A DNA stretch of 48,380 nucleotides, taken from positions 64,001-112,380 of the forward strand of contig JBBHKE010000907.1 in NCBI GenBank assembly GCA_037447655.1, written 5' to 3'. The stretch comes from Zygnema cylindricum (taxonomy: Eukaryota; Streptophyta; Zygnematophyceae; Zygnematales; Zygnemataceae). A program made the position numbers and the translations under genes. Shown here in pieces: positions 1-10,187 of the stretch. Positions within the stretch are counted from its first letter, which is position 1. Each line of letters begins with the position of its first letter. Below the pieces are notes generated by a model. It was not told the DNA's origin and did not search any database. It saw only the letters and a list, made by a program, of their open reading frames with translations.

Positions 1-939
1 GTTAAGTTTGCCCTTCTTAAGACCTCTCCTATTTGGGCATTCTCGGGCCATATGATCCAGGGAACCGCACTGGAAACATAAACCGTTTTGCTTCCTCCGT
101 TGGAGCTCCTCGGGGGACACGTCATTGGTCTTGGCTTTCGTAGTCTTCTTCTTACGAAGCACGTTGACCACCTCTTTATCCTTATTAATCGCTCCGAGCT
201 CCATGGGGATTGGACCATCATCACGTGGACCTCCCCCGCCGCTACTCGACCCAAAGTGATAGGATCTACAGAAGGTGAAGTCCTCCGAATCGATCCGTTT
301 TGCAAACTGGATAATCGCCGAGAGGCTAGAAGTCGTACTTTCTCGAGCGAGCCATTATTCCACATCCCTACGAATGGAGGCTTTGAGCCCTTTCACATAA
401 CAATCCACGGCTTCGTCCTCCGTCATCATGGGTATTTGAACTTTGCATTCTAAGAACTGCTGCATATACTGCGACACTGAGGTACGTTGTTTCAAAGCCG
501 CAATTTTATCCCTTGCAGCTTTAACCGTATTGACGGGTTGCCAAGACTCACAGAGGAGCTGAATGAAAAGGGTCCAATCAGCCGATATCTCCTCGTTTTC
601 AACCATTGTCCTCCACCATGCTCCCACTGCCCCTTTAAGAAGGCCCCCCGCGTAGTGAATCTTCTGACGGTCCGACAAACTAGGAAAATTCTCAAGATAA
701 CTCGCAATGGAGAACAACCATGCATCAAGGTTCTTGTGCCTGGCTAGGTCAAACGCGTCGGGGAGTCTTAATTTAGGCCTCCTCGAGTCTCTCTCCACGC
801 CTCCATGAGGTCTTTCACCAAGGCGGGATTCCAAGGTTGTGACGGTGTCGCTCAAATGAGCATTCTATAATCTGACATTTTCTAACTCCCGAAGAACTTG
901 CGCTAACATTTCTGCTGTGGGTACGTCGTGTTTATCCAT
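1..939 (-). pseudogene. Ty3/gypsy-type gag polyprotein, 5' part, two in-frame stops
   Basis: One minus-strand frame runs from an ATG at 939-937 down to the window edge. It shows a retrotransposon gag domain (a segment starting RPKLRLPDAF, then GAVGAWWRTM, an arginine/lysine-rich region, and a CYVKGL-type end) and then, near positions 50-85, a CCHC zinc knuckle reading CFQCGSLDHMAREC. In the family gag forms the particle and the knuckle binds RNA. Two nonsense codons interrupt the frame: TAG at 865-867, near codon 25, and TAA at 355-357. The frame itself is never lost, so decay is mild. The first ATG lies just downstream of a primer-binding site and LTR, as expected. The pol region would lie beyond base 1. 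Assignment to gypsy rather than copia is inferred from the gag type. Confidence 0.85.
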
Positions 940-960
940 GCTGTTAAGTCACGAGGAACA

Positions 961-973
961 GCTCCGATACCAA
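961..973 (-). other. Primer-binding site of the gypsy element
   Basis: Read on the minus strand this is TTGGTATCGGAGC, one base off the usual plant TGGTATCAGAGC site that pairs with initiator Met-tRNA. It lies between the LTR end (minus strand ...TTTTACA) and the gag start. The same 13 bases occur at 17858-17870 next to the LTR of the non-autonomous element. Confidence 0.8.
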
Positions 974-1202
974 TGTAAAAGGGGACAAAGTAAACCACAA
1001 CACACCACAATGCACAGCGGGAAGATTCCAAGGATCTTCTCGTAGCAACAACAACAATTCACAGCACACACGGATAAGGGTTGAGCTTTATTATTTGGAA
1101 GAAGATTACAAGTTGAAAGCTCGCTGCGAAGGTCTACTCAAAAGAGGCTATTATTGACTAGGTTTACTGCACTGTTTAAACTAATCAGCTGATAGTCAAT
1201 TG
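974..1202 (-). mobile_element. 5' LTR (partial?) of the gypsy element
   Basis: The LTR abuts the primer-binding site and ends on the minus strand in ACA (TGT at 974 on the plus strand). Its far end is not recognisable. The copia LTR terminus at about 1203 may have cut it. Only one LTR is in the window, so its length cannot be checked by comparison. Confidence 0.5.
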
Positions 1203-1970
1203 TGAGTATTGACAAGTAAGCTTTAGTAAGTCTTAAAAATTTGAGTTTAGGACTTAGAATATTTTTGGACTATCAATTGTTCGATATTGACTTGATTTAG
1301 TGTGGATATTTTAGTGTCTACTCGTGTAGTTATCTCTGATTAAATCAATTTGTACGGCCACTAATGAATGTAGACGTGAAATGTTTCTTTCCGATTTTTA
1401 GGTTGTAGATATTGTCACCATGACAATTTTGGCCCAAGCACTTAGAACTTTGTTAGTGGATTTTCAAGTGAACCATGTACATATGTTTTAGATGTTTTAA
1501 GATCTTTAGATGTTTTTAAGATCTTTAGAGTATTTAGTTCAATTAGGAATGATCAGTTTGGTACACAATGTACATTCTACATAGTTAAGGAAATGAGAGC
1601 ACTAAGTGCAATTTAAGGTGTGTTGAGTTTTATTGTCCTTTGTTTGTATGTGGTATATGTTTTAATGGTTGAAAGACCTCTTTTATTTGTAGAATTGATC
1701 TAGTCTGATAGGCATTCCTCTTTGGGTTCGCTCCTGCTAACATGTCTGATAATGGCTCATCTCCTCCTGGCCCAAGTGCTCCTCTTGGCCCAAGTGTCCA
1801 CCTGCGTGTCCACCTGCTCCTCCAGAGACGAATATTCCAGCTGGTGCAAGTGTGACTCAAAGTGCAAGTAGATCGCATTGTGACTCAAAGTGCAAGTAGA
1901 TCGCAGCTGAGTCAGTATGCCCATGACCTTCAACAAACTACTTGAATTCTCTATGTCACACAAAAAGCAT
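1203..1970 (+). mobile_element. Copia 5' fragment: LTR plus gag start
   Basis: The segment matches the reverse complement of 16768-15980 and of 14243-13570. It begins at a TG (about 1203) where homology with the right arm stops, which suggests a true LTR terminus. An ATG at 1741 opens a proline/serine-rich gag start (MSDNGSS, then APLGPS) that soon hits stops. No protease, integrase or RT follows. The LTR/internal boundary (about 1690) is an estimate, because no clear tRNA-primer site is seen. Confidence 0.6.
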
Positions 1971-2929
1971 TTGAGAGCTTATAAACAGTATAGACAAACT
2001 AGGTTTATGGACTTATTTTAAAGGGGTCTTTTTAGATAGTAAAATACCAAGGGTAAATTTGGCACACGGTCTTATTCATTTATAATTAGCGCGTTGTTGT
2101 TTATTTGGGAAAAAATAATGAAAGTAGGGATCCGAAAATGAGCCCTTTTAGCGTCATTGTGAGGGTGATGACTTAGGATAAAAGACATGTTCTCAAATGT
2201 ACCTTGTTATTCAAGATAATATAGTTGTGCCATTTCAGAGATGGAGTGTATTACTTTGTGAAATTGAATAAATTGTTGAGCATTGTGAGAACCTGGAACA
2301 ACAAGGTGGTTGTTAGGATTTCCAAATGATGGAATCGATGTTTTGATTACGATATTGGTACAAGAATAATACACTTACTTGTAGACGAACCATCTATTTT
2401 GACGTATTTATCATAGGGTGTACATTTCAAATAACTCGTGAAACATTTAAGGTAGGTTCTGCACACGATACATTTAGTATAAAAATGGCTCATCATTATT
2501 TGAGAGAGATAAAGAGAGCATGAACCTACAACGAAGACCTTGTAACATCCTCGTCTCATTGTGTTTCTATTGAGAGACATGGTATTGAATTTTGCTCCTT
2601 AGTTGGGTAGCATATGTGGGACATTTGGGACATGAAATGTATTGATGATTGCAAAAAAATTGTGTGATTAATTTTAATGTTGATCACCGTTAGAGTATTG
2701 TTGACAAATGCCCATGTGCAAAACTAGGAAGTGTTCTTGGAAATATCAGAAGTTTGATACAATTGACCTTTTTTTTAAAGATAAACAGCTTGATATGTGT
2801 ATTGCTTGGGATACGGTAATCAAAAGGTGTTTTGGGAGTCTAAATTGATAAAAAAAAAATATTTAGCAAGGGAAGTTCCCCTAACTGCTGGCATCCCCAA
2901 ACAAATTTAGGGCTTAAAAGACAAAACGC

Positions 2930-5175
2930 CAGGGAGAGAGCGAGTGAGAGAGAAAGGTAGAGAGAGTGGGAGCAGGGAAGGAGAGAGAAAGATGGAGAGA
3001 TGGAGAGGGAGAGGGAGAGGGATAAATACAAAGGGAAAAAGAGAGAAAGAGAAGGGGAGAGAGAGAGATGGAGAGGGATGGAGAGAGGGGGAGAGCGATA
3101 AGGAGTGGCGGGTTGGGGGAAAAAGAGAGGGAGAGGGTTAGAGATAAGAAGATGGAGAGGTTTAGGAAAAGGCAGAGGGAAAATAAGAGGAGATGGGAGA
3201 GGGAGAGGAAGAGGAAGCGAGAGGGTGGGAATCGAGAGCAAGAGAAGGAGAATAGAAGGGCACAATTGAGAGGTGGACAAAAATAAGGAGAGGACGCTAG
3301 AGAGGGAAAAGCAATGGGATAGGGAAAGGGAGAGAGAGGGAAAGGAAGAGAGACATGCGGAGTTGAGGGAGAAGGAGATGGAGAGAGGCTGACGGAGAAG
3401 GATATGGCAAGGAGAGGGAGAGAGTGAGGGAGAGGGAAGAGTAGATAAAGGTGGAGGGAGAGTGAGGGGGAGAGGTATAAGGGTAATGGACTTGGCGAGC
3501 TGGCGTGGAAGAGCGTTTAGGGGACAGAGAGAGAGGGAGAGAGAAGAAGATAGAGAGGAATATGATAGGGGAAGGAAAGCAAGAGGGAGGGGGAGAAGGA
3601 AAAATCGATTGAGAGGACGAGGGAAATGTAGAAAATAGCAGTCGTTAGATGAAGAGGGTGAGAGATAGGAAGAGAAGACATTGGAGTAGCATTTAGAGTT
3701 GGCGAGGGAGAGGGAAAAGGAGAGGAAAAGGGAGAGGGATGGAGAAAGAGAGAGGAGAGAGAGCGAGAGGGTGTTGGTGAGGAGAGGGATAGGGAGAAGA
3801 AGACGAGAGAAAATAAGTGGGCAAGGAGAGAGAGAGAGGGGGAGGAAGGGAAAGAGGGGGATGGATTAGGAGAGAGAGAGAAGAATTGGAAGAGGGAGTG
3901 AGAGAGAGGTAGTGAAGCAAGGATAGGGAGAAGGAAAGAGAGGAGTGGGAGGGGTAATACAGAGAGGGAGAGAGGAGGACAAGGAGAGAGGAGGACTCTT
4001 CAGAGGGATAGAGAACTGTGTGTGAGAGGGCCGACAAGAAGAGTGATAGGGAGAGGACTTAGGAGGGAGAGAAATAAAGAAACTGTAGAGGAGAGGCAAA
4101 TGGGGAGGGGGAGGATGATAGGGAAATATAGATCGAGAGGGATACGGTTTGGGAGTATGAGATAGAGAGGGACAATAAGAGGAAAAAGGAGAGTTAGTTG
4201 GAGACGAAGAGAGATTGGATGAGGAAGAAATATAGGGGATGAAGCAAAAGACGGAGAAGATGAGGGTGAGGGCGAGGAGGACTGAGTGGGAGAGGAAGAG
4301 TGAGGAGGCAAGGTAGCGGAAACAGGAGCAGCGAGGGAGGGAAAGAGGGAAAAGAAGGGTGAGGGGGGGAGGGAAAGGTGGAGGAAGAGCTTGATGGAAA
4401 AGAAAGCTGCAAATAACCCAAGAAAAATACAAGATCACATAAAGATCATTTTCATCAACCTCGCCCATAGACACCTCGCTTTTGTTGTGATCTTGAATGT
4501 GCTTTGTGCTGCGCTCGGTCTTTGTGAGGCTTATTGCGGCAATTCGCTTTTAAACGTTTTTAGAGTTGGAACAATTTATCAGAATGTATTGGAATGAGTG
4601 ATTTTTTGTTGAGAAAAGCCTCGCAAAATACAAGCGTATTACTATGGAGATCTTAAGTGTTATGTGAAAGTCTTTGTGGATGATTTATGTGATCTTGACT
4701 TAGATTTCAGCGCTTCAACATTTTGTGGGAATTTTGTAATTTAATTTTATTTGTTCAACGTATTATTTATCAAGAGAAATTGAGAGCGGGAGGTTAAGGG
4801 AAAATTTTACGGAGAGATAAGGGGAACGCGAGGGAGGAAGGGAGATAGAAAGGGAGTGGGAGAGGGCGAGGGAGAGAAAGAGGGAGAGATAAGGGGAACG
4901 CGAGGGAGGAAGGGAGATAGAAAGGGAGTGGAAGAGGGCGAGGGAGAGAAAGAGGAAGAGCCAGAGGCAATGCAAGATTTAGAGGGGGAGGGAGAGGGAG
5001 TGCGAGAGGTAGAGGTATAGGTAGAGGGTGAAAGGCCGGGAGAGGGAGAGAGCGAGGGCAAAAAAGAGAGAGAGGAGAGGGAGAAGGAGAGAGAGATGGA
5101 GAAGGAGAGGGAGCGGGTGATGGCGTGGAGAGAAAGAGTGAGATGGACAAGGATTGGAAGAGCGAAAGACAGTGG
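2930..5175 (+). repeat. GA-rich (GAGAGG/GGGAGA) polypurine satellite, left arm
   Basis: Almost pure purine on the plus strand for about 2.2 kb, built from irregular GAGAGG, GGGAGA and GAAAGA units. It is interrupted by a unique island at about 4390-4800. Two near-identical units of about 70 bp lie in tandem around 4810-4940. All long ORFs here are low-complexity Ser/Pro/Leu or Arg/Glu/Gly frames and are not genes. The mirror copy is at 10985-12955. Confidence 0.9.
4391..4597 (+). CDS. Hypothetical 68-aa ORF in a unique island of the left arm
   Basis: A 68-codon ORF starting MMEKKAANNP with a hydrophobic stretch in the middle (LAFVVILNVLCAALGL). The mirror copy at 11394-11600 keeps the frame intact, with two visible amino-acid changes (H to N and V to I). 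This is the only non-repetitive ORF inside the satellite. I do not recognise it. It could be part of a spliced host or transposon gene, or chance. There is no evidence of expression. Confidence 0.25.
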   Translation: MMEKKAANNPRKIQDHIKIIFINLAHRHLAFVVILNVLCAALGLCEAYCGNSLLNVFRVGTIYQNVLE

Positions 5176-6132
5176 GGGAAGAAATAAGGGGACTTAAATT
5201 TTTCCTATTTCAAGATCTAAAAAATAATGAATGACCTGTTTACTCAGAAGGGTAATGTTGTAGTTTGTTCAAATTTCATGAAAAAGTGATTTTGTATTTT
5301 ATTTGTTTTTTGTTCGAAATTTTATCAAGAAATTTATTAAATCGAAACGAGGGAAAATAAATGAGCATTTTTTTCTGATTTTTCTTAACTGTAGTTCATT
5401 GTTTTTGTACTAGCTTGATAACTAACTTTGTACTCCCCCAAGAAAAAATACAGCCGTATTTCTGGGAACTACTGTGCATGCTTTATTTTGGGAAGGTCAA
5501 AACCTCCTTGATTATAAAAAAAAATATGAGAGAAGGGAAAACACATGGCAAAAGTTTCAGATGAACAAACAAACAACAGGAAAAGAAATAAATTCCCAAT
5601 TTCGATGAAAATCATCTAAAATATAAATTCCACCAATAGTTTGACGTTATTTTTCCAGAGTAGCAAATACAAAGTGGAAATCAACCGTTCCCAAAACAAA
5701 ACCACCAGAAACGACAAAGGTAAATGGTTGTCCCAGTTAGAACCCTTGCTGATATCGACTATTAATTATATAAATTCTCCAAAATTCTCCCAAAATATGA
5801 AAATTAGATCTTGCCAAATCCCGGGCTACGAAACCGTAAATTATTATCACAAGGGGGAGAAGGAAATGTTACTGCCCGATTTCGAGCTCTCAATTGCAAT
5901 TTCTAGACCGGCAAACTCTTTATATATCACCTAAAAGTTTATTAATATTCTTCCGACTAATACTACCGCAAGTCTGCAGCGTGTCAGCAAATCAACGGCA
6001 CACACTGACTCCGGGAAAAAACATCACTTTCGGCCGCAGAAACTCCAAAATCTCTGACTCCCCTGGGCCATCCGCTCAATCCCGTACTGCCACGAATCCA
6101 CCGTCGACACTTGACTGCCACGTGTCCCAAAC

Positions 6133-6597
6133 TTAGCAGCAGAGATAGACTTGGGATGTGATCCTATTACTGTAGTAATTGACGTAACTCGCGGAGAGAT
6201 AACAATCATAATCGGATCGTCCGATATACCACCAAAGTCCAGAAGCAGAATAGTAATTGCCTTTGCGAATAAGGACCTGGAAATAGTGGACATAGTAATT
6301 GGGTAAAAATCGATTGTTCGCAACTCTCACGTAGGTATATCCATAGGGGAAATACGCGGTCTGGGTGGACGTCCACGCGCAAATATCCTTCGGACCGACG
6401 GCCCTCGGAGAGGTGGAATTCAACATTCCTGGTGTGGGCCCAGAGAGTGGGGCAGAAGTTTTTTCAAAAAACAAAGGAGGGTCGATGAGAGAGTAGGCTG
6501 CTTTGGAGATATTTTTAGGGAATTGTTTGGCTGCCACGTGGCAAACCATGGCAGTTGAAAGGACTAAGAGAAGCATGAAAGCAAGCGAATTCGCCAT
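6133..6597 (-). CDS. Small secreted Tyr-rich protein, hypothetical
   Basis: A minus-strand ORF of 154 codons from the ATG at 6597-6595; a TTG 21 bases upstream is in frame but unlikely as a start. The N-terminus MANSLAFMLLLVLSTAMVCH followed by VAAKQF is a classic signal peptide with probable cleavage after VAA. The mature part (about 130 aa) has no recognised domain, is rich in Tyr/Asn/Ser in its C-terminal half, and has four Cys after the signal (ICAW, YDCY, and the final CC). A pyrimidine-rich leader precedes the ATG. The gene sits in the 3.2 kb centre of the giant palindrome, its 3' end about 55 bp from the left arm, and a G-box-like CCACGTGGC lies inside the signal-peptide codons. Function is unknown. 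No close introns are evident, although a spliced upstream exon cannot be excluded. Confidence 0.55.
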   Translation of the reverse strand: MANSLAFMLLLVLSTAMVCHVAAKQFPKNISKAAYSLIDPPLFFEKTSAPLSGPTPGMLNSTSPRAVGPKDICAWTSTQTAYFPYGYTYVRVANNRFLPNYYVHYFQVLIRKGNYYSASGLWWYIGRSDYDCYLSASYVNYYSNRITSQVYLCC

Positions 6598-6754
6598 CTG
6601 GGCGATATAGCAAGACAAAGAGAGAGGGAAAGGAAAAGGAGAGAAGAGGGGAAGGAGGGAATGAGTCCACAGAGGAGAGCGAGAGTGAGCAAAAATGAGG
6701 AAGGATAGAGAAGCTGGTTTGATATTGAAGTTGGAATATGGTTATTTGTAGTGT

Positions 6755-6890
6755 GGACGCAGTCGTCTCTAATTCCACGGAAGACTTTTGGGAGAAGCCT
6801 GTGCTCTCATTGGCCAAAAGTTTATGTCTACGAACGGGATATATGCCAAAAATATACGCCCACTGTCAGTCGCTGCGGCAAGATGCTTAT
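6755..6890 (+). repeat. Diverged third copy of the 7966-8090 / 9168-9292 segment
   Basis: Shares long runs with the two direct repeats (GTCGTCTCTAATTCC, GAAGACTTTTGGGAGAAG, TGCTCTCATTGGCC, CCACTGTCAGTCGCTG) with scattered substitutions. It lies upstream of the secreted-protein ORF, so the repeat could be a promoter-proximal sequence that was copied, or a transposon end. Confidence 0.7.
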
Positions 6891-7035
6891 GGAGTTTGTA
6901 GTACACCGAATGGCTTCGTCCCATTGGCCCGAAAGTGGCTCGTTTCGCCGTCGATTTTTGCGATGACCCTTTTATCGGATGACCGCGGTCGTACTTTTTT
7001 GCCACACAGAATCCGCCGCGTATCTAATGCAAGCG

Positions 7036-7320
7036 AAATGTAATATAAAACAAAATGTAATTCAAAAGAAAATGTAATTCAAAACAAACTGTAATGAATA
7101 AGAAAATGTAATAAAACACAAAATGTAGTAGAAAAACAAAATGTAATAGAAAACAAAATGTAATTAAAAACAAATTAATTCAAAACAAGATGTAATAACA
7201 AACAAAATGTAATAAAAAAGAAATTGTAGTAGAAAATAAAATGTAATAGAAGATAAAATGTAATAGAAAACAAAATGTAATAGAATACAAAATGTAATAA
7301 AAAACAAAATGTAATAGTAC
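7036..7320 (+). repeat. AT-rich minisatellite, unit close to ACAAAATGTAATAGAAA
   Basis: About 17 imperfect copies of a 16-18 bp unit built on AAAATGTAAT, spaced by AAAACA or AGAAA. The overlapping minus-strand ORF with Tyr/Phe/Ile runs is a by-product of this repeat. Confidence 0.9.
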
Positions 7321-7628
7321 GGGAACAGCAAAGTATGTCGAAAACCCTTACTTTCAGGATCTGTTGAGCGTCTCAGTTTATTTTCGGGATAAAATCTTGA
7401 TTTGGGCGATTCAGATTCCTCCATTCGGTGAAAGCCGACAAAAAGTGAATTTCGATAGATCTTTTTTAGTAAGCGTATGTCCCCATGTAATCGGTACTTT
7501 GATAAATTATTTTGGACTGTAGTAAGATTCTCCGTACTAATTTGAAGAGCGTCCCAATGTGCGGAAATGAAATCGGAACTTTGACATGTGACGGTTGTAG
7601 ACGTAGGTACAATTTTTTGACGGATGAA

Positions 7629-8097
7629 GACGACTACGAAACTTTCGACAATAGGTGACGCCAACAAAAGCAGCGACAATTGTAGACGTTTAGATTTTTA
7701 AACGTTGTAATTTTGTGACATTGTAGATGTTTAGGGTTTTGTGACATATGACGCCATGCTCACTTGTGACAACGTCGACGTCACAAATTCAAGAACTTTT
7801 CACCATGGTTATCCGATTTCGTTTTTTTTACTTTTATCATTCGACTTAGCATAAAATTATACTTGAAGGTAGTCAAAAGAATTATTTATATATTTGTCGT
7901 TATTTATTTGTGTTATATTCATATATTATATATATATATATATTTATATTTGTCGTCGCAGTCGTCTCTAATTCCGGGGAAGACTTTTGGGAGAAGCGTG
8001 TGCTCTCATTGGCCAGAAGTTTATGTCCACGAACGGTAAGTATGCCAAAAATGTACGGCCACTGTCAGTCGCTGCCGCAAGACTGACACATGCATGG
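7629..8097 (+). repeat. 469-bp direct repeat, copy 1
   Basis: Near-identical to 8831-9299. The copies have the same length, and I see two substitutions by eye (near 8040 and 8076). The first half has AACGTCGACGTCACA and related CG-rich palindromic words, the middle a short TA microsatellite, and the last third the promoter-like segment shared with 6755-6890. The copies are 1202 bp apart, fitting a recent partial tandem duplication of a 1202-bp unit. Confidence 0.92.
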
Positions 8098-8830
8098 CTC
8101 CTTTGTAAGTTTTGGGAGCAAACCTTTTTACTAAAAGTGTCGCTCAGTTTTAATCGCAGCGTGAACTATTTTGGCAACATTAGGAGTTAAAAACTTTGCT
8201 CCAGCTTTAACTCTTCGTGCATTGGTACAAATTTTGAACAGTACAGTACTGTACATAATGTACAACAAACTTCTTATTTATAAGTACAGATAAGTTCGCG
8301 TGTACTTTAAGATTTCAGGTTTACTTGTACTCCAAAAAAAGGCGGCGGCGTCTGGATATTTGTCCCAGTCGAGGGGCAAAAGTGGTAAAGTCAAATGGGT
8401 CGATTTTAGCGTTGACAATATTTTTTGCTGATGCGATGACAGCTGTCACAGTTTTGGCCACAGTGAATGCGCCAGGTCACCAGTACAAACAAAGTGAAAA
8501 AAAAAAAATATGGTAAAAATAAAAGTATGTGAAAAAACATTTTTTTCCGGCTTTCTTACTCGTCTCATTTTTTACTTGGGGTAATCTCAAATTGGGCGAT
8601 TCAATTTCTTTCATTCGAAATTTCCTTAAAGTTATGTCGGGCAGCTCTATTTTCCTGTTTTTATTTTTAGAAGTTAAAAACGCGCGTCAGTACAGAACTA
8701 TAGTACACCGCCAATCGCTATTAGAGTCAAGGATTAAATAGCGTCAAAAAAAATTTAGCGTTATTGATTCTAATTTAGTACATGAGACGTGGTAGATTAT
8801 GGTCCACCTACTTAAATAGCGTTATTAATT
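8098..8830. other. Spacer between direct repeats, no gene
   Basis: 733 bp between the two 469-bp copies. A stretch near 8565-8640 resembles 7370-7430 (ATTGGGCGATTCA followed by CATTCG), so the duplicated unit may extend, diverged, beyond the near-identical part. No credible ORF. Confidence 0.5.
8706..8830 (-). mobile_element. Fragment of TA-flanked MITE (CACCGTGAATCG type)
   Basis: Starts with TA then CACCGCCAATCGCTATTAG, a variant of the terminus at 35625. It contains the inverted words GAGACGTGG and GGTCCAC shared, in opposite orientation, with the 199-bp MITE at 35625-35823. The far terminus is missing: at 8831 the 469-bp repeat begins. Confidence 0.6.
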
Positions 8831-9299
8831 GACGACTACGAAACTTTCGACAATAGGTGACGCCAACAAAAGCAGCGACAATTGTAGACGTTTAGATTTT
8901 TAAACGTTGTAATTTTGTGACATTGTAGATGTTTAGGGTTTTGTGACATATGACGCCATGCTCACTTGTGACAACGTCGACGTCACAAATTCAAGAACTT
9001 TTCACCATGGTTATCCGATTTCGTTTTTTTTACTTTTATCATTCGACTTAGCATAAAATTATACTTGAAGGTAGTCAAAAGAATTATTTATATATTTGTC
9101 GTTATTTATTTGTGTTATATTCATATATTATATATATATATATATTTATATTTGTCGTCGCAGTCGTCTCTAATTCCGGGGAAGACTTTTGGGAGAAGCG
9201 TGTGCTCTCATTGGCCAGAAGTTTATGTCCACGAACGGTAAATATGCCAAAAATGTACGGCCACTGTCAGTCGCTACCGCAAGACTGACACATGCATGG
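8831..9299 (+). repeat. 469-bp direct repeat, copy 2
   Basis: See copy 1 at 7629-8097. Copy 2 runs straight into the inner end of the right palindrome arm (about 9296), so the duplication and the arm share a breakpoint near CATGCATGG. Confidence 0.92.
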
Positions 9300-9409
9300 G
9301 CCAGGGGAGTCAAAGATTTTGGAGTTTCTGCGGCCGAAAGTGATGTTTTTTCTCGGAGTCAGTGTGTGCCGTTGATTTGCTGACACGCTGCAGACTTGCG
9401 GTAGTATTA

Positions 9410-10187
9410 GGGTGCGTCTCTGTGTGCGTAAGTAAGGGTTTTTTTCTGTCGTTTTCCTGTAAAACTTAGAGCCGTACCGCGTAAGTTTCAACCGTACAAT
9501 AAAATAGAAAAAAAGAGAAGTACATTTTGCGTCATCATCAAATTTAAAATGTACTACATGTTGTCGTCTTGTGTTTTTCGACCCACTTCGACGACAAAAA
9601 ACGTCATCTTCAACCTTATCTTTAAAATATAGGGCCGATGTGTTTTAAAATTAGGGATTTTCTATAAACAAATAGGAACACGTATTCGCACGTGTAATGT
9701 TTTGTTCAAAAACTTCAAACGAATTCAAGCGACGTGGAAGTGTACACGATTCGCTATGTTTTGTCAGTTTTTGTCTAATAAGACAAATAGAAGTACACAT
9801 TTTGTTTTGTTTTGTCCGTTTCCATCCGGTACGGATTTTTTTTTGCAGGGGTCTCAAGGTTCCGATGCCATTTCACGTCGAGCCGACAATAGACGCAAAG
9901 TCAAAACGCATCTTCTTCAACCGTGAAACGGCACAGGCTGGAGGGCGGTAGGTCTACAATGTCACGAAAAGTCACGCGACGTCACAAGCAGTTACGAAAA
10001 ATGACGTGGGTCATCACAGATTGTAGACGTTGACAGCCGTCACGGGCATTGTCGACGTATACAATCGTCACGCCCTAAGTGACAATTTCGTTTGGTACAC
10101 ATAGGGACACCCGAAATCCGGGTCCGCCGGATCTGCGCTAAAAAACAAAAAAAAATCTCTAAGTTTGAAGTACATAGAGACGCACCC
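9410..10187. mobile_element. PIF/Harbinger (Tourist-like) MITE, 778 bp, TSD TTA
   Basis: Bounded by terminal inverted repeats beginning GGGTGCGTCTCT and ending AGAGACGCACCC, with the extended match TCTCTGTGTGC versus TCTCTATGTAC. Flanked on both sides by TTA (9407-9409 and 10188-10190). The left palindrome arm keeps the empty site, a single AGTATTAGTCGG, so the insertion and its target duplication are shown directly. A 3-bp TWA duplication with a GGG terminus is typical of PIF/Harbinger. There is no transposase ORF, so it is non-autonomous. The inside has several ACGTCGAC-like words and TGTAGACGT motifs also seen near 7680 and 46380. Confidence 0.9.

Larger units (their letters stand above)
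1203..6078 (+). repeat. Left arm of a giant inverted repeat
   Basis: Sequence from about 1203 to 6078 recurs in reverse complement from about 14243 down to 9296. Matching landmarks, left to right: copia LTR and gag start (1203-1970 vs 14243-13570); the 2150-2560 region (vs 13370-12960); the GA-rich satellite (2930-5175 vs 12955-10985); a 68-codon ORF (4391-4597 vs 11600-11394); an AT-rich stretch around 5200-5900 (vs 10950-10210); and the inner 5966-6078 (vs 9409-9296). The satellite sections differ by many indels, while unique sections are close to identical. Outside the LTR/gag start, the 68-codon ORF and the satellite I see no gene in this arm. Confidence 0.9.

Noticed and set aside
88-453. 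Plus-strand ORF over the start of the window
   Set aside because: Antisense shadow of the gypsy gag, whose zinc knuckle is read on the minus strand.
3693-4474. Ser/Leu/Pro-rich ORFs of up to 202 codons
   Set aside because: Frames of the polypurine satellite. The mirror tract at 11523-12691 gives the same kind of frame. Composition alone keeps them open.
7036-7320. Regular short repeats resembling a CRISPR array
   Set aside because: Units are 16-18 bp with no unique spacers and the genome is eukaryotic. It is a minisatellite.
7164-7679. 171-codon minus-strand ORF
   Set aside because: Its C-terminal half is a translation of the ACAAAATGTAAT minisatellite. The rest has no motif and overlaps repeats.
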